Below, in pieces: positions 35,335 to 41,605 of a DNA stretch of 41,605 nucleotides. Position 1 is the first letter of the stretch; every line of letters starts with the position of its first letter. Source of the stretch: a bacterium (GTDB taxonomy: Bacteria; JAGOBX01); NCBI GenBank assembly GCA_029551925.1, contig JAKPEO010000024.1, positions 1 to 41,605 on the forward strand, written 5' to 3'. The notes below the pieces were generated by a model, which was not told where the DNA came from, made no database searches, and was given only the letters and a program-made list of their open reading frames with translations. The translations under genes and the position numbers were made by a program.

Positions 35335-35427
35335 TGGCGGAGAAGGCGGGATTCGAACCCGCGGTACGGTTTCCCGTACAACACCTTAGCAGGGTGCCGC
35401 CTTAGACCAAATCTCGGCCACCTCTCC
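35335..35427 (-). tRNA. tRNA-Ser (anticodon GCT), with encoded CCA
   Basis: On the minus strand the gene starts GGAGAGGTGGCCGAG, has the anticodon loop CTGCTAA, a long variable arm (GTACGGGAAACCGTAC as a perfect hairpin), the T arm GCGGGTTCGAATCCCGC, and ends CTTCTCC-G-CCA. The acceptor stem pairs over seven positions with one G-U. The long variable arm and GCT anticodon give serine (AGC/AGU codons). The plus-strand open frame across it is an artefact. Confidence 0.97.
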
Positions 35428-35458
35428 GAACAATCATATAAAAAATATTATTTTGTTC

Positions 35459-35486
35459 ACTATACAAATAAATTTTATAATGTCAA
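35459..35486 (-). promoter_or_regulatory. tRNA-Ser promoter
   Basis: On the minus strand TTGACA (35481-35486), a 16-base spacer and TATAGT (35459-35464) place the start about 25 bases ahead of the tRNA 5' end. Confidence 0.75.
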
Positions 35487-35559
35487 GTTTTTTATTTTTT
35501 TAAATAAAACAATTAGACAATGAACGCACAACTAAAAATTTCTAATAGAGTTTTAACAA

Positions 35560-35660
35560 ATTAATAAATGTAATTTTATATCAAATTGTATTTCATCTAT
35601 ATTGCCTGATAAATATGCTAGCCAACTACGAAGCAATTGAAAAATATTAGCCGCAAATGA
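35560..35660. repeat. Diverged dispersed repeat, copy B
   Basis: This is a decayed copy of 35067-35196 in the same orientation: AATAAATGTAATTTTATATC, then TTGCCTGATAAATAT and AACTACGAAGCAATTG with AAAAATATTAGCCG. It lacks about 35 bases of the middle, and its hairpins are broken by mismatches. The rest of 35487-35809 is AT-rich; reading on the minus strand it contains AACCGCAGAGGATAG, then AAACGCAAAG. This looks like decayed intergenic repeat, and I see no gene there. Confidence 0.5.
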
Positions 35661-35809
35661 TAAAAATAATAATTGCAAACTATTTGAAAAATAAAAAATA
35701 TTTTTTATTCTTCGCATCTTTTCTTTACTTTGTGGGTTCGTATTTATTTTTTTTAATCTTTGCGTTTATCTATCCTCTGCGGTTAAAAATAAAATTCATC
35801 GCATTTTTT

Positions 35810-37345
35810 TTATTTTTCTTGGACTGCGATATTTTCTAAATTGATTGCTTTAAATAAACACAACTTTTGTTTTATTGGAGGAATATTATACTCTTTAATT
35901 AATTTGTAATTTGCATAATAAATTTTATCTTCATAATGAAGAATATAATCAGGCGAATATTTTTTTATATATTTAATATACGGATTGCCGGGAATAATCA
36001 TAACATTTTTAAAATTAAAAAATATCTGCGGCGCCCACCATCCGATTACTTTTGCGTTCGGCTGTATTTCTTTTGAAATATCTGTCATTATTTCTGACAA
36101 ATAATAACCACTTTTCTTATAAGCGTTCAAATATTGAACAGCAGCATAACTCAAAAATATAACCATAAAAATTTTTAAATTAACAGCGCGCAATTTTTTC
36201 AAAATATACAAACCGCCAAATGTTCCAACAATCGCAACTAATATCACAGCCCAGCCGCTAATAGTAACATTAACTTTCTTTGTCAAAAGCCACCAGACAA
36301 TCGGATAAAAAAATAAAAATATTAATGCGCATTTTAGTTTTTGAGATTCTTTGTAATTTGTTATCCTAAAATATTCTAATCCAATAAATATCATTACAGG
36401 CAGCATAAAAATTCTGTATCTCAACGGCGAATATTCATACGAATAATTTACAAATAAAACATTAAAAAATAAAACAAAAATCAGCAGCGCAGAAATTTTA
36501 TCATTTCTATCTTTATTCAAAATCATCCGATATAATCCTGCTAAAAACAAAAAATACAGCGGCAATTCTCGAATAAATAAATTGTTTTTTAAAAAAAATA
36601 ATATTTCAAACAATTGATAGATTTTGAATTTTTTATGATCTTCAATTATCTGACGATATATCACAGAATTTTTCAAACTAATATAATCGTCATAGTATAT
36701 TAAATAAGATAGTGATAATATCGCTATTCCGCAAAATATTCCGAAAATATAATAATATTCTATTTTTTTGTTTTTCAAATATTGATAAATGCAATAACAT
36801 ATCAATGCCACTGCAATAATCACAAAATTTGATTTTACCAGTATTCCGAGCGCCGCCAACAATCCGCATAAAAATTTTGGCAGTTTATTCTCGCTTTTAA
36901 ATAATAACAAAAACAACGCAAAAAATAACATAATATTATTTTCGATCATTGCGCTGCGGCTGAATGTTATCAAAACAATAGAAAACGCAAAAAAACTGAA
37001 AATTATCAATCTGTATTTTTTCTCTACGCACAAAGAAAAAATCAGACATACTATTACAGCCAACAGCGCATTGCATAATACTAATTTAAAATAATCTATT
37101 CCGCTTATCTTCAAAAAAAATAATGTGATGTAAGTATGCAGCGGAAATAATAAATGATAATTATATTCTTCAAAATTAAAATTATCAGTCAATATTTTTT
37201 GCCGAGCATTAAAAGCATAAATGCCATTATCAACAAATATCGATTTACTTGCGCTTATATAAAATGGATCTTTGCGCAAATTATAAGTTCGCAGCAATAC
37301 GCACGCTAATATCAAAACAAAAAATATCAAATAATATCTCTTCAT
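35810..37345 (-). CDS. Polytopic membrane glycosyltransferase (GT39/ArnT-like, PMT_2)
   Basis: This 511-residue protein has about 11-12 membrane helices. Its first periplasmic loop carries VDNGIYAFNARQ, where GT-C enzymes such as ArnT and the protein mannosyltransferases keep their acidic catalytic residue. After PLHTYITLFFLKISGIDYFKL come ITFSRSAMIENNIMLFFAL and AALGILVKSNF, the usual PMT_2 pattern. It probably transfers a sugar from a polyprenyl phosphate to a surface target; donor and acceptor are not evident. It lies 12 bases after the UV endonuclease gene and is the last gene of that run. Confidence 0.85.
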   Translation of the reverse strand: MKRYYLIFFVLILACVLLRTYNLRKDPFYISASKSIFVDNGIYAFNARQKILTDNFNFEEYNYHLLFPLHTYITLFFLKISGIDYFKLVLCNALLAVIVCLIFSLCVEKKYRLIIFSFFAFSIVLITFSRSAMIENNIMLFFALFLLLFKSENKLPKFLCGLLAALGILVKSNFVIIAVALICYCIYQYLKNKKIEYYYIFGIFCGIAILSLSYLIYYDDYISLKNSVIYRQIIEDHKKFKIYQLFEILFFLKNNLFIRELPLYFLFLAGLYRMILNKDRNDKISALLIFVLFFNVLFVNYSYEYSPLRYRIFMLPVMIFIGLEYFRITNYKESQKLKCALIFLFFYPIVWWLLTKKVNVTISGWAVILVAIVGTFGGLYILKKLRAVNLKIFMVIFLSYAAVQYLNAYKKSGYYLSEIMTDISKEIQPNAKVIGWWAPQIFFNFKNVMIIPGNPYIKYIKKYSPDYILHYEDKIYYANYKLIKEYNIPPIKQKLCLFKAINLENIAVQEK

Positions 37346-37357
37346 TTTTTTAGCGCC

Positions 37358-38254
37358 TTAAAAAATATTTTTATATTCATTCATTATTTTTTCAACTGAA
37401 ATATTTTTGTCTTTAACTTCAAGCATAACATCTATCCGCTGATTTAATAGCGGTTTAATAAAATCCATAAATTCCGCAATATTTATCGTCTCTGAATGAG
37501 CGCTTCCGGATTTTGTCAGTGACAATTGCGAATAATGTATTTTCTGGACGCCGTATTCTTTTCGCCAAGTTTTATGGGCTTGTTTTATTATATCATAAAT
37601 ATCAGCCGCGCTATCTCTGCAATTAATTCGATGATGCAATACATCAAATACTACTGCCGCATCTATTTCTTCGGCGATTTCTAACACTTCGTCAATATTA
37701 TAATTTTTTTCATCGTTTTCTATTGTCAAACGCTTTCTACTGTTTATCGGCAGTTTATTAAAATTTTCAATAAATCTTTTTTTCGAGTTTTTTTTATCGC
37801 CATATACTCCGCCAATATGCAATATTATTCGATGTTCATAACCATCGGTTATCTCATCTAAAAATTCCGTATGATAAATTATATCATTCACAGCGTTTTC
37901 CAAAACCTTTGGATTTTCCGTATTCAGCACTGTATATTGTCCGGGATGCATTGACACGCGCATATTATTTTTTTTTATAAATTGTTTTATGCTTCCAAAT
38001 TCCGCTTTAAATTCTTTGCGCCATTTTATTTTATTTATATAATGCGAAGCAAATGGTATTACATCTGAACTAATGCGAAACAAATATATATTTTTTGCTA
38101 AATTATATTCCAATATTTTCAGCACGCTTAATAAATTAATGTGTATTAATTCCCGCAAGCGTTTATCATCGGCATTTTTTAATAAGCAACGACGCATTTT
38201 TGTGTCAGGCAACAGCGGATTTATACAAGCGTAACCTAATTTTATTTTATTCAT
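37358..38254 (-). CDS. uvsE: UV damage endonuclease (UvsE/UVDE family)
   Basis: The 298-residue TIM-barrel repair nuclease nicks DNA 5' to UV photoproducts in an excision route independent of UvrABC. Family blocks are seen in order: KIKLGYACINPLLPDTK, FRISSDVIPFASH, RVSMHPGQYTVLNTENP, IILHIGGVYGDKK, LTIENDEKNYN, FDVLHHRIN, KIHYSQ and MLEVKDKN. These supply the His and Glu/Asp metal ligands. Length is typical. The start overlaps the upstream YfhO-like gene by 8 bases and the next gene is 12 bases away, so a repair gene is embedded between two membrane glycosyltransferase-type genes. Confidence 0.95.
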   Translation of the reverse strand: MNKIKLGYACINPLLPDTKMRRCLLKNADDKRLRELIHINLLSVLKILEYNLAKNIYLFRISSDVIPFASHYINKIKWRKEFKAEFGSIKQFIKKNNMRVSMHPGQYTVLNTENPKVLENAVNDIIYHTEFLDEITDGYEHRIILHIGGVYGDKKNSKKRFIENFNKLPINSRKRLTIENDEKNYNIDEVLEIAEEIDAAVVFDVLHHRINCRDSAADIYDIIKQAHKTWRKEYGVQKIHYSQLSLTKSGSAHSETINIAEFMDFIKPLLNQRIDVMLEVKDKNISVEKIMNEYKNIF

Positions 38255-40586
38255 ATTCCCTACATTTTTTTACTAATAACAGTGCGATAAAAAAACTTAT
38301 TACGGCGAATACAATTAAAATTTTCAAAGTATTTTTTTCACGCAGCAATACTATTTCAAATTCGCCGTCTTTTAATGCAGCGCAAATAAACATATTATTA
38401 CAGCGATATTTTTTTTTCTCGCTGCCGTTATAATACATCTTGTCAAAATTTGTGAATTTCTCGCTTATAAATAAATATCGGCTGCCTTTATTATATCCGC
38501 TAATTTTTACTGAACCGCCGACACGCTCGATTTTTTTTATAATACCTCGTCCGACATTATTTTCAATAATAGTATCATCATCAATATCTTCATTCAATAT
38601 CAACTTATCTTTTACGCTGATAACATTATTCTTCAACATTTCATAAGATTTTTCCAAATCTTTTTCAACTATCGCGTCATTATAAAATTTTGCATAGCCG
38701 ATATTTTCGCTACGACGATAAATATATAAATCTTTATACTTTTCTAAAAACTCTAATTTTGATTGTTCAGCATTAATTTCTAAATCCGAATATATATAAC
38801 CAATATTCAATAAATCCAGCAATTGCGAATTAATATCAGGTCTGCTGATTTCTGTGTTCGGATGAACATCACGCATATTAGTTTCTATTCCGCGAAAATA
38901 ATCTATATAGTATTTTTCAACTAACGGATCATAGCCACGCGCGCTTTCTATATCATAAAATATCGAGCCGTTCAACGCTAATAAATGATCAAGCGGCACT
39001 AGCGACAAAATCCGTGCATCTTTTTTTGATACGATTTTTTTTTCATAAAAATTCATCTTTTCAACAAGTTCTGAATTTGGGATATTATCAAAAAATCTAA
39101 AATTAAACCAATGCAATTCTACTATAAAAAGCGCTATTGTAAAAATTAAATATTTTCTGCGTTTGTTCGCAAGCAATAAACTCAAAATATAGCCGATAGC
39201 AAACGCAAAAAAAATATACAACTGCTTGATTGAATGATTAACGGCATTATTTATAAACGCGCTGTAAAATTGCCAATTATGATAATGATTATTCTTTTTT
39301 AAATATTCGCTATGCCCTATTTTTTGCAAATACTCTATTAATCTGCTTCTCGAAAAAATATCAGCGACAAAAAACACAAAAAATACTATCATCAAAACTT
39401 GCAATATTTTTTTTAAAATATTTGCATTTTTAATTTCGCTATTTTCGCAAAATATTTGCAAACTAATAGCAGCGGCAATTGTAATGAATATATCGTAAAA
39501 ATACAATATTCGTTTTGGCGAGCGAAAATTACTGACTCCCGGCAATACATCAAACAAAATTCTGAATAATGGCGCGTATCTGCCTAATGATATTAGTAGC
39601 GCGAATATCCCCAAAAAAATAAATAAATAATATCGTTTATTTTCTTTTAGCGATTTAGTCAATCCAAAAATCAGCAAAATTATCGGCAATATTCCTAAAA
39701 ATTCTATATGCGTATGCACTTGTTTTAATGGCCGCCAAAAATTGCCCCACGCTGTGCCGTCCGCTATATTGCCATAAAAATCAGGTATCAAAATATTTAT
39801 TAATTTGCTCGGTTTGACAGAACCATCAGTCGCAAAATAATATGAATTTGCTGAAGAACGCGCCGCAATTTTACTAAATTTATATGTCGAATATATTTGA
39901 GGCAGTGTTAATAAAATTACTATTATCGCGGCTATTATTAAACGCCATAAAATCTTGATTTTTTTTAAATCATAAATCAAATAAATCAAAATTATCAAAC
40001 CTGAAAATATCAAAGCATAATATGGAAATTGCGGGTGTCCGCCTAATATCGAAAATACTAAAACAATAGAATATTTCAATACATCAGCCCACTGCTCTTT
40101 ATCTAAATATCTGAACAAATAATAAAATATCAGCGGCAGCCAAATATATGCGTTAAACACTTGTTTTAACGGCGCAAAATAAACTGCAAACCAACAAAAA
40201 CCCAGAGAAATCATGCCGAATAAAACAACAATATTTTTTTTGCTAAAATATGAAATCAATAAATAACAGCCGAACAAATAAATAATATAATTTAGAAAAA
40301 AAGTGATTTTAAATGATTTCAGCGGCTCGATAAAATAAAAAAAAATATCTATCGGATAAAATAATCCTGATTGTATATTCGAAGCAAATGGCAGTCCTGA
40401 AAATACATACGGATTGTATTCTGGAAATGTAAAATTATTTTTAAAACTATTATAAATAAAATATTTCCACGGAAGCGACATTGTCAAAAAATCGCCAGTG
40501 AACGGCAATCTATCGTAAAATATAATCCTATAAAAAAATAAAATGAATATTAATGCTATTACAAAAAAAATCCATTTTTTGTTCAT
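38247..40586 (-). CDS. YfhO family polytopic membrane protein (GT-C like)
   Basis: The 779-residue protein has about 13 membrane helices. Its first loop shows the YfhO hallmarks: TGDFLTMSLPWKYF, PEYNPYVFSGLPFASNIQSG and LFYPIDIFFYF. The GD of the first motif is the expected catalytic-type acid. After the membrane part lies a soluble domain (about residues 520-730) and one last helix. Members glycosylate lipoteichoic acids or other surface polymers in Firmicutes; elsewhere the role is unknown. It is the first gene of the run with uvsE and the GT39-like gene. Confidence 0.9.
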   Translation of the reverse strand: MNKKWIFFVIALIFILFFYRIIFYDRLPFTGDFLTMSLPWKYFIYNSFKNNFTFPEYNPYVFSGLPFASNIQSGLFYPIDIFFYFIEPLKSFKITFFLNYIIYLFGCYLLISYFSKKNIVVLFGMISLGFCWFAVYFAPLKQVFNAYIWLPLIFYYLFRYLDKEQWADVLKYSIVLVFSILGGHPQFPYYALIFSGLIILIYLIYDLKKIKILWRLIIAAIIVILLTLPQIYSTYKFSKIAARSSANSYYFATDGSVKPSKLINILIPDFYGNIADGTAWGNFWRPLKQVHTHIEFLGILPIILLIFGLTKSLKENKRYYLFIFLGIFALLISLGRYAPLFRILFDVLPGVSNFRSPKRILYFYDIFITIAAAISLQIFCENSEIKNANILKKILQVLMIVFFVFFVADIFSRSRLIEYLQKIGHSEYLKKNNHYHNWQFYSAFINNAVNHSIKQLYIFFAFAIGYILSLLLANKRRKYLIFTIALFIVELHWFNFRFFDNIPNSELVEKMNFYEKKIVSKKDARILSLVPLDHLLALNGSIFYDIESARGYDPLVEKYYIDYFRGIETNMRDVHPNTEISRPDINSQLLDLLNIGYIYSDLEINAEQSKLEFLEKYKDLYIYRRSENIGYAKFYNDAIVEKDLEKSYEMLKNNVISVKDKLILNEDIDDDTIIENNVGRGIIKKIERVGGSVKISGYNKGSRYLFISEKFTNFDKMYYNGSEKKKYRCNNMFICAALKDGEFEIVLLREKNTLKILIVFAVISFFIALLLVKKCREYE

Positions 40587-40735
40587 TCAATTATTAATCA
40601 GATAATTTATTATGGTATAATTTTTCTTTATTCAATTTTTTTATTTATGTCAATCTACTTTGTTATAATGAATTGCACATTTTGATTAGTCATTTGCTTA
40701 TTTGCGTAATTGCACAAACATACAAATGTCAAAAC

Positions 40736-41605
40736 CTAAAATAATCCATTCTTATTAAAATGCTCGCCGTATTTCTTGTCCATTCCTTTTATATGATTTA
40801 TCAACCAATCCTTTAAAAAATTCATTACATCTATTGTTATTACGCTTTTTCCAGATTCTACTGTTTTTTGCAATTCTAATACTTGCGCGACTAATTTTTC
40901 ATGCGCTTGCTTGTGTTCATTGTATCCGCTAAAATTATATTTCTTCATATACTTTTCTTCTAATGCAAAATGATTGGCTGTATAACTTATTAATTCTCTT
41001 AACAATTTTTTCATTACATCAGCAGCTGCGCCCGTGCGCATCGCTCTATGAAATTCATTCACCATTTCTACAAGCCGTTTATGTTGGGCGTCTATCTCTC
41101 GAACATTCACACTAAAAGCATCACTCCACTGCAAAAAATTTGCAGTATGTGAAGAAGCGACAATATTCGCTTTTCTCTCAATTTTTTCTGAATGATGCAA
41201 ATTTGAAGATTGAGAGACTATATTGACAGATAAATTTCCTAATGCATTTTTTAACTCCTGTATTAATTGCAACATATCTTCTGACATCGCAAATATCTGT
41301 TCTGACGACTTCGCATTCTGCCGAACAGAATCGTTTATTACGCTTATCGCTTCGTTTAACTTTTGAGAATTTTCAGATTGTATCTCCATTGAGGCACTTA
41401 TATCGCCAGTATTTTTATTTATATTTTCTATCGCTGTGGCAATCTTGCTCGATGAATGCGTTTGCTCTGAAGAAGCAATAGCTAAACTTTCTGACAGCAT
41501 TTTTATCTTCTCTATTTCTTTCACTATTTCAATGCCGCCTTGATTCTGCTCGTTCATCGCGCCAGCAACTTGACCTATCAATAAAACAATTTCATCAACT
41601 TTATT
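40736..41605 (-). CDS. Methyl-accepting chemotaxis signalling region fused to C-terminal bacteriohemerythrin (5' end outside window)
   Basis: The frame runs off the right edge, so only the C-terminal 289 residues are seen. The first 130 are the trailing helix of a chemoreceptor signalling domain (EIVLLIGQVAGAMNEQNQGG, then SLAIASSEQTHSSSKIATAI). The remainder is a full bacteriohemerythrin. Its seven di-iron ligands are all present: His in IDAQHKRLVE, His and Glu in ANHFALEEKYM, two His in NEHKQAHEKL, and His and Asp in NHIKGMDKKY. A chemoreceptor with a hemerythrin tail is known from Desulfovibrio DcrH and senses oxygen. This fits the ferrous iron uptake seen at the other end of the window. 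Confidence 0.92.
   Translation of the reverse strand, partial: NKVDEIVLLIGQVAGAMNEQNQGGIEIVKEIEKIKMLSESLAIASSEQTHSSSKIATAIENINKNTGDISASMEIQSENSQKLNEAISVINDSVRQNAKSSEQIFAMSEDMLQLIQELKNALGNLSVNIVSQSSNLHHSEKIERKANIVASSHTANFLQWSDAFSVNVREIDAQHKRLVEMVNEFHRAMRTGAAADVMKKLLRELISYTANHFALEEKYMKKYNFSGYNEHKQAHEKLVAQVLELQKTVESGKSVITIDVMNFLKDWLINHIKGMDKKYGEHFNKNGLF

Noticed and set aside
35323-35523. 66-codon plus-strand frame with RRRRDSNPRYGF and LRPNLGHLSE
   Set aside because: It is the antisense of tRNA-Ser; such frames are a classic artefact of tRNA genes.
35657-35839. 60-codon plus-strand frame rich in Phe, Leu and Ile
   Set aside because: AT-rich intergenic sequence with decayed repeat; no ribosome site, overlaps the end of the GT39-like gene, composition like random AT-rich DNA.

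Overview
The window is AT-rich (roughly 30% G+C by eye) and comes from a diderm bacterium. Outer-membrane evidence includes a secretin, a porin-type beta-barrel and a PorV/PorQ-type barrel. The genes are dense, mostly on the minus strand, and often overlap. A few have strong Shine-Dalgarno sites (the barrel at 31081, rpmF, a 38-aa peptide), while many have none. The lineage cannot be fixed from this window. A FlgD-like C-terminal module on an exported protease, a bacterial histone-fold gene and the low GC are compatible with an Elusimicrobiota-like group, but that is a weak guess.

Layout. 1-1822 (+): end of feoB, a 46-aa FeoB-associated Cys-rich peptide, and a YafK-type L,D-transpeptidase. 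1819-8547 (-): PlsC-type acyltransferase, FtsB/DivIC-type division protein, a TPR-adenylate cyclase, and a 936-aa radical-SAM/glycosyltransferase fusion. 8781-14765 (+): three-gene export cassette of secretin, subtilisin-like protease and PorV/PorQ-type barrel; the secretin start appears frameshifted at a T7 tract. 14792-20970 (-): SGNH hydrolase-like protein, GT4 glycosyltransferase, HDOD protein, membrane-anchored protein with TRAM-like repeats, and a HAMP-GAF-GGDEF cyclase, read as a regulated surface-polysaccharide block. 21123-22909 (+): yceD-rpmF-plsX. 22954-25668 (-): HU/IHF protein, metallo-beta-lactamase-fold protein, a 63-aa bacterial histone-fold protein, and a GT2 glycosyltransferase. 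25948-29660 (-): PHP hydrolase, N-acetylmuramoyl-L-alanine amidase, methyltransferase and GT4, nearly all abutting or overlapping. 29885-31081 (-): porin-like barrel with a strong hairpin terminator and a promoter whose spacer contains an A13 run. 31418-35321: a 3.9 kb stretch bounded by a 28-nt exact inverted repeat, holding a DUF2877/AllH-like protein, a small membrane protein, a 38-aa peptide with near-consensus promoter and RBS, and a REC-GAF-GGDEF response regulator. 35335-35427 (-): tRNA-Ser(GCU) with consensus promoter, flanked by diverged repeats. 35810-40586 (-): GT39-like protein, UV damage endonuclease, and YfhO-like protein. 40736-end (-): chemoreceptor fused to bacteriohemerythrin, cut by the window edge.

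How it fits together. The window is rich in envelope and surface work (five separate glycosyltransferase-type proteins besides the radical-SAM fusion and YfhO, plus peptidoglycan enzymes, export proteins and barrels). It is also rich in signalling: two GGDEF proteins with intact active and inhibitory sites, HDOD, adenylate cyclase and an oxygen-sensing chemoreceptor. The most notable items are the histone gene in an apparent operon with HU, the frame-broken secretin start, the homopolymer inside the porin promoter, the radical-SAM/GT fusion, and the inverted-repeat-bounded segment.
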